A DNA stretch of 64,000 nt from Branchinecta lynchi (lineage: Eukaryota > Arthropoda > Branchiopoda > Anostraca > Branchinectidae): contig JAKZAP010000019.1 in assembly GCA_023053575.1 (NCBI GenBank), forward strand, positions 1,612,001 through 1,676,000. Direction: 5' to 3'. The translations under genes were made by a program, and so were the position numbers. Each line of letters begins with the position of its first letter. The stretch's first letter is position 1. The notes under the pieces are model-generated. The model saw only the letters and a program-made list of their open reading frames with translations, did not search any database and had not been told where the DNA came from. Below are positions 21,820-32,035 of this stretch, in pieces.

Positions 21820-22542
21820 AAAGAGAAGTGATGGTATCTTGTAAGCCTGCCAAAAATCTCTGATTTGTGGTTAGAGCCAGGTAAGCCTGCCAAAAATCTC
21901 TGATTTATGGTTAGAGCCATTCCAGATTACCAGACGTCCGGGCTTCCGCATAGTCAAGCCAACCCTTCCAGATTTTAATGATAACGATGACGCTAAATTT
22001 GCTGTTCTTCAACATTTCCTAAATGTCCCCTACATATTAAATATCTCTTGCAGTCAGAACTGTCAATCACTTTCAATTTCCTTCTCCCATTTGCATATTT
22101 GTAGTGTCTCTCGAACAGGTTGCCTCTATGGCACCTTCCAGACATCCAGAACCTGGGGTGTCCAACACCCTGGACTTCCGGACATTTTTTGCCTAGCTTC
22201 ACCTTCTAGATCCGTCTGGACGAAAACGGTTGTCTGGAATCCGGAAGAAAAATCTGGAAATTGAAGCCTTGCTTTTACCCTACGCAAACGCTGGGTATAT
22301 GTCTATTCTGGATACAACTTTTTCTTTGGTTAAGGTGCCAAGTATTTGGCATTGGGTATCCAGCATTGGTCACAGAGCCTTTGAAATGCTAATATTAACC
22401 AAGCGTTTGGTATATAGGGTATTCCAAACTTAGGGCTATGCGATAGACTTTTACCTGACTAATACTGTTGATTGCGGGCAGTTGAAAAATCCTCGTAAAG
22501 ATAAAGGCGAATGTTGTTGAAAGCCAAGACTAGAATGACTTA

Positions 22543-24103
22543 GATGGTGTTCCACCCTTCTAACAATAGTAACATTTAGTTACTATTTGCGTTCCAACCT
22601 TGTAAAAACTTACTACGCTGACCGTTCCAACCTTCTTGAAATAGTAACTATTTGCTTACCATGCTCGGGAGCGTAGTAAGCGTGGTAACTACGTATCTCT
22701 GTAACGTGATTGGTCGGAATCATCCGTCGCATGATATTCTGCTGGAAAATAGAACAAGACCAAAGGTTTCGATGGGATCCCAAAAATTCAATATCCGATC
22801 CAGACAACTGGGTCTTGTCTTAGCCAGATCCAGTCATCGCCAGACTCCTTGAACATTTTTACAATTAAAATTCAGAACAGATTAAGGCCAAATAGCTAAT
22901 CACCTGAAAAAACCAAGTTCAGATATGAATTCAGCACGTGTGTTTACCCCTATAAGTCATATCTGTTTTGACGAAAACTTCCTGCCACTTCTGCCAATTT
23001 CCCGGTTTCGGCCGAACTCCAGAACTACTTGTCCGGCAAAAAAAGAAAGCTCAAAGACGAAATCAGGGTATCTTCTTTCCCCAGTAATGAACATCTAATC
23101 AACTTCAAATAAAAATTTAGCTTATAACAAATTTTCCGATTCCAGCCGGATTCCGGTCGAACTATATGTCCGGGTAAAATATGATTGTCATACAGGGATT
23201 CAGCATCTCTTCTTACCCCTAAATCGCTTATCTAATCAACTAGAAATAAAACTAACTTCCAACACTTTTCCGGTTTTGGCCGGATTCCGGCGAACTGCAT
23301 GTCCGGGTAGAATTGTTTTCACATAAGTGTTCAACATGTCTTCTTGCCCTAATCGAACATCTAATCAACTCCAAATAAAAACTTTTAATTTTGACAAGCT
23401 TCCCGGCTTGGGCCGGATTCCGGTCGAAATACTTGTCCGTCGAGAAAATAGTTTTCACCATCGTCTTCAGCATGTCTTCCTACCTCTAAATAGAACATAT
23501 AATCAACTTCAAATAAAACTTTTACTTTCAACAAACTTTCCGGTTTGGGGCCGGATTCCGGGCGAAAAACTTGTCCGTCAAAAAAATAGTTTTCACCATC
23601 GTCTTCAGCATGTCTTCCTACCCCTAAATCGAGCATCTAATCAACTTCCAATAGAACTTTTACTTTCAACAAACTTTCGGTTTTGGCCGGATTTCGGGCG
23701 AACTACTTGTCCGATGACAAAATGGTTTTCACCATCGTGTTCAGCATGTCTTCTTACCCAATAATCGACTATCACATTAGCTGTTTCAAAATATTTTGTT
23801 TGCACCTTAATTTGAACCCCCTCCCCCACCCCTAAATGTAGGGCTACAAAGCCCATCTACGAACTTGACTGGTTCGACGACCTAACGAATCCTCACACCA
23901 AGTTTCATCAAAATATCTCATTCCCTTTGAGAGTTATCGTGCTTACAGACGGACGGACGGACAAACGGACAACTTTTGCGATATCATAGGTATCCCTCCA
24001 CTTAAGTTTTGGGATCCCAAAAATCGTTCCAGCTTTGACGACAAAAAAACAGAATTCGTGACGTCATGCGTAGTAACTACGGTACGCAGGGTGGAACACG
24101 CTC
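22543..24103. mobile_element. MITE-2 copy split by a family G element
   Basis: MITE-2 sequence is present at 22543-22754 and 24019-24103. The flanks are TTA (22540-22542) and TTA (24104-24106), a target duplication. Compared with the uninterrupted copy at 48038-48332, the two halves join exactly at the A-run TAGAA|AAATC. TIRs GATGGTGTTCCACCC and GGGTGGAACACGCTC. TTA duplications and about 15 bp TIRs fit the PIF/Harbinger type. Confidence 0.8.
22755..24018 (+). mobile_element. Family G element nested in MITE-2
   Basis: Runs from CAAGACCAAAGGTTTCGATGGGATCCC to CCACTTAAGTTTTGGGATCCC|AAAAA. The interior has 137 bp-type units (CCGGATTCCGG, TTCAGCATGTCTTCCTACCCC), the module CCAAGTTTCATCAAAATATC, a GACGGACG microsatellite (23948-23972) and GCGATATCATAGG. 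The interrupted MITE-2 gives the insertion boundaries to within an A-run. Confidence 0.85.
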
Positions 24104-24181
24104 TTAGTCAGAAGGGTGTATTTCTACAACCGTCACAGCTAACCTCAAAAGCTACCGATGCACAATGCTAAAAAATCTGTT

Positions 24182-24187
24182 TTTATT
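24182..24187 (-). terminator. mcm6: MCM6 poly(A) signal AATAAA
   Basis: Minus strand GTAATAAAAACAG contains AATAAA, 62-67 bases after the MCM6 stop codon, a normal distance for a short 3' UTR. It lies about 80 bp from the TTA-flanked MITE-2 end, so the gene and the repeat cluster nearly touch. Confidence 0.65.
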
Positions 24188-24248
24188 ACAATTGTGTGAT
24201 ATACAAATATTCAAAATAGGCACGCAGGGATTCTCTGTAATAAAGGCA

Positions 24249-24365
24249 TTAAACTTCGAGGACGTAATTTGGGTGAACGACGACAATTGGGTCTTCATCT
24301 GGCTCATCATCTTGTGTAGCTTTCGTTCGAAGTCCAGTTGCCGACAATGGAATGATAACTTGGTC
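24249..24365 (-). CDS. mcm6: MCM6 last coding exon (end of winged-helix domain)
   Basis: The exon is 117 bp, 38 codons plus TAA (24249-24251), after acceptor tacccttag|GAC. It reads DQVIIPLSATGLRTKATQDD then EPDEDPIVVVHPNYVLEV-stop. This matches the conserved MCM6 C-terminus, where the family ends DHVLIEL...EEDPYLVVNPNYLLED. The position fits the end of the winged-helix domain that in vertebrates contacts Cdt1. There is no ATG in the exon. The preceding part of the domain should be encoded between 24366 and 26650 but is not found. Confidence 0.85.
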   Translation of the reverse strand, partial: DQVIIPLSATGLRTKATQDDEPDEDPIVVVHPNYVLEV

Positions 24366-24489
24366 CTAAGGGTAAAAAAGAAGACTGCATTACACGCACA
24401 CTTTGGTAATTCAATTTCAAAGGTAACTAGACCTACGTTGCCTGGACAACGTGAAGTGTTGCGGCAACCTTTGTCCGGCTTCGCCGACT

Positions 24490-24513
24490 AAAGTGTTGCG
24501 AGAGCAACACTTT
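24490..24513. repeat. Perfect 10 bp hairpin with GAGA loop
   Basis: AAAGTGTTGC-GAGA-GCAACACTTT is a perfect stem of 10 bp. It is preceded by a related GTGTTGC-GGCAAC arm (24460-24472). The arrangement (short perfect stem then TGGTTTTG) resembles the 3' hairpin of family P, so this may be the end of another related element. Confidence 0.6.
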
Positions 24514-24514
24514 G

Positions 24515-25935
24515 GTTTTGTTCTTCCCTGTCGGTTAAATGCTGAAGTTGCCAACTTATCGAAGCTTTTAAAAGGTATGTTCTATAAAAAGAATCATCAC
24601 ATGATCAAAAGCTATTGTTCAGCGTTGTAAAAACTACAACAATAGAATATCGAAGAAGGGACTAAATTCACATCGCAGTCAGTTGAACTTTAATCCTTTT
24701 CAATCGTAGACATCGTAACGGATGAAAACTCGGAACAATATCTTATATAATCTAGTTGGTATTATAAAGCTATCCGTAACTTTTCAGGATTAAAATACCG
24801 TAGATGACACTATTAACTATTACGAAACTACCTCATTGTTCTACATTATCGGTTGCGTAAACAGTTAATCTTAGGTTACAGCAGACCATCTATACAAACT
24901 TTCTACGCCAGGTTTATAGAAATCGAATACAATGTGCACCAATTTACAAAAGTTTCTAGCCCCTCGTGAACCGATTCTTACTTACAAGTCTCTCTCCGGT
25001 GATAGACATCAAGTTCACCGGATAAAAATAATGGATACACTAGCGAGCAGAAGTTGCAAACCCCTCATCCCTGAAGATGATTGTAGCATAACAGCCGCTT
25101 ATTACTTACAAGCCCCTTGCATGTCTTACAATTGGGAACCAAATTGTTCTTACCATCGAATACACGGAAACAAATAACAGGTACACCAACTAGCAAAAGC
25201 TGCAAACCCCTCATTGCCCAAAATGGTTATGAGCCAACAGTTGACTGTTGCATACATGTCCCATACATGTCTCACAACTGATATCGCCTATTCTTGGTTT
25301 CAGTGTGTACGTTACTACTGAAGTTGTCAACCCCTTTAAACTTTCAAACTGGTTTTGTTTCTTCGCTGTCGGTTAATGCTGAAGTTGTCAACTTATCGAA
25401 GCTTTTTAAACGGGAAAAAAATTAATCGTATGATCAAAAGGTATTCTTCAGCGTTGTAAAAACAACAACAAAATAATATAGGAAGAAGGACTAAATTAAC
25501 TTTGCAGTCAGTTGAACTTAATCCTTTTCAATCGTAGACATCGTGACGGATGAAAACTTGGGACAATATCTTATATAATCTAGTTGGTATTATAAAGCTA
25601 TCCGTAACTTTTCCGGATTAAAATACCATCGATGACACTATTAATTATTATGAAACTACCTCATTGCTTTACATTTTCGTTTGTATTCGTTGTGTAAACA
25701 GTGAATCCTAGGTTACATTGATAGACCATCAAAACAAACTTTCTTACCGTCAGATTTACAGAAATCGAATACAGTGTGCACCCATTAGCAAAAATTCCTA
25801 GCCCCTCGTGAACCGATTCCTACTTACAAGTCCCTCTCCCGTGATATACATTAATATAAGTTAACTGAAAACATTAAGTTAACCGAAAACAAATAATGGC
25901 TACACCAGCTAGCAAAAGTTGCAAACCCATCATCG
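24515..25935. repeat. ~840 bp tandem duplication in an MCM6 intron
   Basis: Segment 24512-25060 recurs at 25345-25935. Shared words include GAAGTTG-CAACTTATCGAAGC, TTCAGCGTTGTAAAAAC, TTATATAATCTAGTTGGTATTATAAAGCTATCCG, and CCCCTCGTGAACCGATTC near the ends. The second copy runs into the N gap. A short third piece of the motif GCAAACCCCTCAT occurs at 25052, 25202 and 25921. Confidence 0.8.
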
Positions 25936-26035
25936 NNNNNNNNNNNNNNNNNNNNNNNNNNNNNNNNNNNNNNNNNNNNNNNNNNNNNNNNNNNNNNNNN
26001 NNNNNNNNNNNNNNNNNNNNNNNNNNNNNNNNNNN
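25936..26035. other. Assembly gap (100 N)
   Basis: A run of exactly 100 N, the usual placeholder for a gap of unknown size. It lies at the end of a tandem duplication and between MCM6 exons where at least one exon is missing. Frames spanning it are meaningless. Confidence 0.98.
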
Positions 26036-26289
26036 GTCCTGCTTGATTCCCAGCACGGGAATCACAAGGAGGCTGCTCAAATGCACGGAGACCAATAATA
26101 TCGCATTTACACTCGGCGTAAATTACGGGCATTCTTTCCAGATCCGAGCTTTTTTAAATCTGTTTTCGCCGCCAGAGTTTTTTGCTAGCGCAACGCTAAG
26201 TCAAGACAGCCATCAATCGGGCTACCAGAGCAAACTGTTTGTAAAGACTGTGTCCAAATCCGAAAAGACTGTGTCCGAAGATTGGGAAC

Positions 26290-26385
26290 TGAGTCTTTTT
26301 TTGTGTCTAATTTATTTTCTTTCCTTTACTCCGCTTTTTCGAAATGGCGGGTTATAAATAAATTACTTACTTACTTACTTAAATC
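26290..26385 (+). mobile_element. LINE 3' end with ACTT tail
   Basis: CTCCGCTTTTTCGAAATGGCGGGTTATAAATAAATTACTTACTTACTT is a dispersed 3' end. Reverse at 32040-32110, and weaker relatives at 33440-33490 and 43260-43315. Only the untranslated end is present. A G14-type run follows at 26438-26457. Confidence 0.55.
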
Positions 26386-26650
26386 GAAATGCTTGCTAAA
26401 ACACTCAGTCTTGAGCGGACTGGGTAGCGTGGGCGATGGGGGGAGGGGGGGGGGGGGAATATTGTCTGATCGCGGAATCCTTTTCAGTTCCGCAGAAAAC
26501 AAAGGACCAGACTACAATTAAGTTCCTAGTACTACTTCAGCCGTCTTAAGTGTCGTAAGCAGATCTCAGTTGAAATTTGTGTTGGTCAATTGTCTATTCT
26601 TTCTTACAAGGCCTTTCAATACATGAGTTCAAAAACTTCCCAAATCTTAC

Positions 26651-26803
26651 CTCTTCACTGCAATACATCTTAGCCATCCCCTCCGACAACCGAACCATAG
26701 ACTCTAGCTGTCGCACTGTGATACGCCAAGCCGATGCAGAGACTCCACCGCCATCTCTTTGCCGCAAACGTTTATAGTTTTCAACAAGCTGGTCAGATGC
26801 CTC
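26651..26803 (-). CDS. mcm6: MCM6 exon, AAA+ lid with sensor 2
   Basis: The exon is 153 bp, 51 codons, phase 0 to 0, with acceptor ctgaatag|GAG and donor GAAGAG|GTAAGA. It reads [67 protein letters not shown] is the MCM C-terminal AAA+ lid helix carrying the sensor-2 arginine, which completes the ATP site of the neighbouring subunit. Similarity to vertebrate MCM6 ([25 protein letters not shown]) is high. The next residues (VQPKHVKEAFRLLNKS in vertebrates) should start the following exon, which I cannot find before the gap. Confidence 0.95.
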
Positions 26804-27127
26804 CTATTCAGATAAAAAACGAAAAACTTAATTCAATTCAATATAATCTAAAAAACAGATAACGGATAAGCCGATGGGTTGTTTTTGCGTCAAAACATAA
26901 CGTCATAAAATAACAAAAAACACAAGTATATACAATATTGCGACATTCATACCGACATGTTATCATAAATATGGTCAATAACAGACTACAGTTAATAAAC
27001 TACAAGTAACATACAAATTAACATTCAAAAGCGCTCCGAGTTCTATAAACGAATTGATAGGTTAATATAGGCCTCCGCATGGACGATTCCAGGTTGCCAA
27101 ACACCATCCTAAGTTGGCAGCCCCAAG

Positions 27128-27434
27128 GATGCGTGGTTCCACCCTACTTACCATAGGTACTACGCATGACGTCACGAATTCTGGCTTCTTGTCGTCAAGC
27201 CCAGTCAAGCCTGGACACATTTTTTTTATTTTCAACAAAATACCGAGCCACGGGTTGATCCGGCCAATCACGTCCGTAATATCCGTAGTTACCACGCTTA
27301 CTACCCTTCCGAGCGTGGTAAGCAAATAGTTACTATTTCGAGAAGGTTGGAACAGTCAACGTAGTAACTTTTCACGAGGTTGGAACGAAAATGGTAACTA
27401 ATAATTATTTTTGCTAGAAGGGTGAAACGCGATC
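27128..27434. mobile_element. MITE-2, complete but diverged
   Basis: Left end ATGCGTGGTTCCACCCTACTTACC, right end AGAAGGGTGAAACGCGATC. The interior GACGTCACGAATTCTGGCTT...GACGGC/GTCGTCAAG, CAATCACGT and CGTGGTAAGCAAATAGTTACTATTTCGA follows the family order, reverse to the copy at 48038. Confidence 0.65.
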
Positions 27435-27717
27435 TAAGAATCACAAATTGACAATCCGTTGCAGTTACCAGATGTCTACAAACTGATTGGGAGGATGGAT
27501 GTCCTGGCAGCAGCCAACCAGAGAGAAGACTGGCGAATCCTCGCGGCTACCTCTGGAGACACAGGACAGGAGGATCTTGGAACGTCTAGGTCAGTACGAC
27601 CGCGGCAAAGATATACACATTATTCTTTGTCAAGTCTTTCCAGCAATCCACAAATCTCTTAGTACGAGCAGGAACTATCGGCTATTCAGACCCTAACACG
27701 GTCCCGGACCGCGACTC

Positions 27718-28388
27718 AATTCAATCCTATTCGATTTATTTTCAAAACCGATACAACGGTCAAGCCGACTTGGTGGTTATCGTCCATATTAACACTAATT
27801 ATGTACAAAAGGTAATTCTAAACTAGTTTGGATATAACCAAGACTTGTCAAACATAACACAAAATATTGAAATCTGTTTACAATTAATGATGCGAGTTAA
27901 AAAGGTTGACGAAGACGGGAACTGAATGGCATAGCACTTAACAGAACACTGCGTAGCAATTTAAAGTTTACCGAAAAGAGCTGGGATAGGATAATCTAGT
28001 ACCCATCACTTATTCACTTAAATTGGCTTGAAGACCCGCTGAAAATACGTTACTTCGTTGTTCCACTATTCACGAATAATCGATTTGCAAATAGTGGGAT
28101 TTCCGTGTGATTTGTGGTACCTCTATGCGCTTGTACTTTGTTGTATGCCTTACGAGACAGATTTATGATTTTTTTTTTTCACGTTCTACTTCACCAATCT
28201 CATCACTGCCCACTGAAAAGCCGCGCCATAGTAAAATTTACGCTGTGGGGACGGCCGCAAATATTCTGAACCGAAGCAGATACTGAAAAACAAAAACAAA
28301 AAAATCCCGTTGCAGAATCCAAATTTTTCAGTGTATTCAATTAAATGACACAAAAACAAGTTGGCTTTTCACTTGAACTTTAATAAAC
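27718..28388. mobile_element. LINE/SINE-type 3' end and degraded MITE-7
   Basis: 27718-27910 is the reverse of the tail sequence at 2085-2270 (CAATTCAATCCTATTCGATTTATTTTCAAAACCGATACAACGG). 27962-28388 is a reverse MITE-7 with AAAGTTTACCGAAAAG and CTTTTCACTTGAACTTT ends and the GTTCCACTATTCACGAATAATCGATTTGCAAATAG core. Together they fill most of the intron before the next MCM6 exon. Confidence 0.55.
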
Positions 28389-28438
28389 CATGCCAACGGC
28401 GGAAATTTGTCGGATGACATATATTTAAGCTGCCTTAC

Positions 28439-28576
28439 CTTCGAAATCTTGGGTTTGAACTGTCGAGCGAACATCAGGTACTTTTGGATATCATCCGGGG
28501 TGTACACCCTCTCAATCGATTCCTCGTTTCGACTGTGCAGGTCAACAATTCGCCGCGCAATAGAGTAGTCCGTAAC
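28439..28576 (-). CDS. mcm6: MCM6 exon after the arginine finger
   Basis: The exon is 138 bp, 46 codons, phase 0 to 0, with acceptor ttctttaag|GTT and donor TCGAAG|GTAAGG. It reads [46 protein letters not shown]. This matches MCM6 ([16 protein letters not shown]...[27 protein letters not shown]). It forms the alpha-helical start of the AAA+ lid. There is no internal ATG-led frame of note; it was found by translation of the region between splice sites. Confidence 0.95.
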
Positions 28577-28599
28577 CTTAAAGAAAATATAATTAATAG

Positions 28600-29110
28600 G
28601 ACCAAGTTCACTCCACCAAACCTATAAACTCATAATGAGGGAGTCAAACAGGATCCTTTGTGTGACAAGAAGAACACTGGCGTCGCGTCGACGGAAAGAG
28701 GGCCCTTGTCCATCCAATCACTGAAAACAGCCACGCTATCGTTCCATACTACTAAAGCTGTTATTCTCTCAGAAAGTTCAAACAGACAAAAGCTCGTACG
28801 CAATCAACCTCATAAGCCTTTACATGCATGTCGAATTTTATTTTCAATTCTTAATTCGATCTATAAGTGTAGCGTTTGATTTTTTCATTTTCTTAGTTTT
28901 TTTTTAAATAAAATTTTACGAACAGGTTAATGGTAATGGTATTGATTCAGATTCGAAAGATTGATAGGTTAAATTTAACTATTACCATAGGATAATAATT
29001 ATACAAAATTTAGTAAATAGTTTTTTAAATTACTATTAATACAGATGACATTATAGGGTTATATACTGAGTACTAATTTTATGAAATTTAGAAATAGTTT
29101 TTTACTATAT
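28600..29110. other. MCM6 intron, AT-rich, nothing recognised
   Basis: The 28658-28879 frame has no recognisable content. From 28880 the sequence is strongly AT-rich, with a TACAGATGACATTATAGGG word repeated on the far side of the family G element (29940-29960), suggesting a local duplication around that insertion. Confidence 0.4.
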
Positions 29111-29117
29111 AGTAAAA

Positions 29118-29919
29118 CAAGACCAAAGGTTGCGATGAGATCCCAAAAATGTAATATTTGATAAAAATAGAAAAACAAGATTTTCGGGTTTTTTTTCTTG
29201 ATCAGCTATAGTTTACCGCTCCAAGATGGTGTACGAGGGATAAATAAAATTTCGGATATTTCGGTTGCACTTCCGGCAAACCGTCCTCAGCGAAAGCAAA
29301 CAAAACTAAATCATAAAATCCACCACAACCACAACAGGAAAACGATGCGGGACCAACAGACAATAAACCAGAGAACGATGCAGACCGAACGACATGCAGA
29401 TAAAAATAAATTCTAAAAATTCTATATAATATATATAAAATTTGATAAACAGAAGAACGTCAATGGTTAATCATCTGAGAAAACCAAGTTTAGATATGGA
29501 TTCACCATGTGTCTATTTACCCCTATAGGCTATACGTCATATCTACTTTGACGAAACTGATCAAATCTTCATGCCTTTCTTCTGCCAAATCTCCGTTTCG
29601 ACCTGATTCCGGGCGAACTACTTGTCCGGCAAAAAAATGGTTTTCATATTCATGTTCAGCATGTCTTCTTACCCCTAAATCGACTATCTCATTAGGTGTT
29701 TAAAAAAAAAAAAAATCGCCCCTTAATTTGACCCCCCCCCTCCCACCCTTAAATGTTGAGCTACATAGCCCAACTACGAACTTGACCTTTCCCTTGACCC
29801 AAAGAGTCCTCACACCAAGTTTCTTCAAAATATCTGTTTCCCTTCAAGAGTTATCGTGCTTGCAGCCGGACAACTTTTGCGATGTCACAGGTATCCCTCC
29901 ACTTAGGTTTTGGGATCCC
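29118..29919 (+). mobile_element. Family G element with internal insertion
   Basis: Starts CAAGACCAAAGGTTGCGATGAGATCCC and ends CCACTTAGGTTTTGGGATCCC|AAAAA. About 29175-29450 is unrelated AT-rich sequence replacing part of the interior. The right half keeps CTTACCCCTAAATCGAC, CACCAAGTTTCTTCAAAATATC and GCGATGTCACAGG, but the GACG microsatellite is reduced to one GCCGGACAAC. Confidence 0.65.
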
Positions 29920-30109
29920 AAAAATTAAAATAACTACTAATGTAGATGACATTAATAGGGAAGGTTAGGGTAAGTTAGGATTTTATGAGACGTAGAATCA
30001 AGTTGCTGTCAAATCTTGTTTGAACACTGTGGGAAAAGTATTACACAGGTATAAAAAAAAAAAACAAAAAAAAACATGCACGTCTCGTGAATACTCAGAA
30101 GAGTTAAAA

Positions 30110-30378
30110 AACTACCAGGGCTGGTAGGCACAAATCGTATGTGAAGTTAGAGGCCTTCAGTGATCAAGATTTGTGTCATGTGCTGCCTTTGAAAAAGTAT
30201 TTAGAAGTTACGGAACGTATCGACAGGCCATGTAGTCTGTTTCTGGTCAATAGGAAGCCTTATGGACCTGCAAGCCGAGACACGGTTTCTAGTGGATTGA
30301 AACCTGAAGCAGGTTTGACACTTAAATATGCCCGTGTTCTGGTCAGGGTCGCCACATCAAAAATATTTAGAGAGTGAA
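30110..30378 (+). pseudogene. Tyrosine-recombinase-like fragment
   Basis: The frame reads RHKSYVKLEAFSDQDLCHVL, PLKKYLEVTERIDRPCSLFL, VNRKPYGPASRDTVSSGLKP, EAGLTLKYARVLVRVATSK. The order C-x-V-x-x-L-x-x-Y-L-x-x-T ... LFL...P...S-x-x-T-V ... AGL ... R-V-A-T-S-K resembles the C-terminal catalytic part of eukaryotic tyrosine recombinases (Crypton, DIRS and Ngaro elements). The R-V-A-T-S-K end corresponds to the H-x-x-R-x-A-x-x-S box with the His lost. No upstream ATG, no catalytic Tyr, about 85 codons only. A relic if the call is right. Confidence 0.45.
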
Positions 30379-30380
30379 TT

Positions 30381-31420
30381 TGGCCCAATACAGAGAGTGA
30401 ATTAGGAGGGAAATTTATTTTCATGAAATGTTCAATTTTGGTCGGAATCGCCTCTGTAAAAATGACACATCTTAATTTTACTTTCATGAAAAAGAACTTG
30501 AAATAGTCACTTATATCGGAATCCCTGCTGCAAAATGACAGATCTGGTCATTTTCTTAAAGTCCTAATCCAAACATTCCGTTTACCTTTTCTTAGTTATC
30601 GCATGCCACAGGGTTATTTTGAATTGAACGCGATTGCCGGGTTGCTGTTTCGGCTCGAGAAAAAAACCACGCTGAAAGTCTTCTTTTCTAGATGACGAGA
30701 TTTTCCAGGATTGATTAGCAAAGAATTATAAGACCTAATTGATAATTTGTGTATGTCTTCAGAGGTACCACACTGGTCTTAGTTTTTTAATTTATTTGTA
30801 TACAGTTGGAGCATTAGATGGAAATTATTATTTTGACCCTTCGCTCCCTACGTGCCATAACAGCTGTCCGGGATAATCGGCTGAGATTTAGTCCAGACGG
30901 AGTTATTTCAAACCTAGGAAATTTGGCAGTTTTTTTGTAATTTGCTCTTTGTTTTACGGTGGTTTAGTGGTTTTAAACATTCATAGTGACAGTAGGGATG
31001 GTTAGCATTGTGTATGTGGTAGAAATACCATTTTTTGTGGCCCGCATTAAACAGAGTGATTTTTATGTCCTACGTAGGACAAGAGTGACAAAAACAAAAG
31101 AGAGTGACAATTCACACTACCGCTTACCTGGGGCAAGTTTCTCTTACCTTCTACGAAGCCTAATCTGGATTCTGGACCAAGTCCTGCGATAAACAAAAAC
31201 TATTTGCTTTGTTATTGTGAGGAGTTGATATACTTAAGGAAGGAAGTGTCTGGTCGGGGGTTTAGGGAGGAAAGGGATTTGGTTTCAAGTAAGGGATGTA
31301 AGTTAATTGACATCCGTAAACTGGGTCGATTCCTGAAGGCTGCTATAGCCCACCGTGAATAATTTCTTTAGATGTTGATTTTCGGTTTATTTTTTCTTTT
31401 GCTTTATTTGAGTGGTTTAT
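30381..31420. other. MCM6 intron, nothing recognised
   Basis: Ordinary intron sequence. A small direct repeat AGAGAGTGAATTTGG / AGAGAGTGAATTAGG lies at 30368-30410. The frame at 30986-31192 has no family resemblance. Confidence 0.4.
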
Positions 31421-31423
31421 AGT

Positions 31424-31844
31424 AGTAGCGTTTTTTGCAGATACCATGGTATCTGATACCACGATCTAAAGTCGTTTTCGCAGTTATCGTGGTATCTGAT
31501 ACCACGGTCAAAAGGCCTTTTTGCAGTTATCGTGGTATCTGGCCAGATATCCTGGTATCTGATATTCAGATACCACGGTCTGATCGTGGTGTCTGAAAAG
31601 TCATCTCACTTTCATCTCACTTTCATCTAATTTTGTCAAATTGGTGGGAAAGAAGTTATAGGCACTTAGTGATGTAGCTGGATATCAGTTTCTCTTTTTG
31701 GATGACTTTGATAAGTGCAATTTCGGCAATAGTCGTTTTTGCAGAGCAGCCGTGTATCAGATACCACGGTAACAGCAAAAACGACTAACTGCAAATCCAG
31801 TTACCGTGGTATCACATACCACGGTATCTGCAAAAAGCGCAACT
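31424..31844. mobile_element. MITE-1 copy, 421 bp
   Basis: Left AGTAGCGTTTTTTGCAGATACCATGGTATC, right CCACGGTATCTGCAAAAAGCGCAACT. Internal ATCGTGGTATCTGATACCACGGTC repeats, and GTGGGAAAGAAGTTATAGGCACTTAGTGATGT. It is followed at 31856-31915 by a sequence resembling a family P 3' end (GACCGACAG ... GCGAGTGCCATAAAAACC). Confidence 0.75.
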
Positions 31845-32035
31845 ATTTACTTCCCGACCGACAGAAAAAGTGGCTGGTTTCTCGCGCTTTAGCCAAGACT
31901 GCGAGTGCCATAAAAACCTTTAATAATCTTAAATATTATTACACCCTTTTACACAGAAAACCGCTGGTATCGCTAAGAAAATCCCATTTCACAACTTTAG
32001 TGCATTTTTGTGCTTTGTCAAAAAGACTGTTCTTT

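Noticed and set aside
25851..26357. Frames crossing the N run
   Set aside because: They exist only because N is treated as non-stop; the 100 N are a gap placeholder.
27459..27696. Frames in which MDVLAAANQREDW looked like an enzyme motif
   Set aside because: The match to AAANP of MCM is accidental: wrong strand, wrong flanking residues, and the true sensor-1 segment is at 32409-32576. No other family fits.
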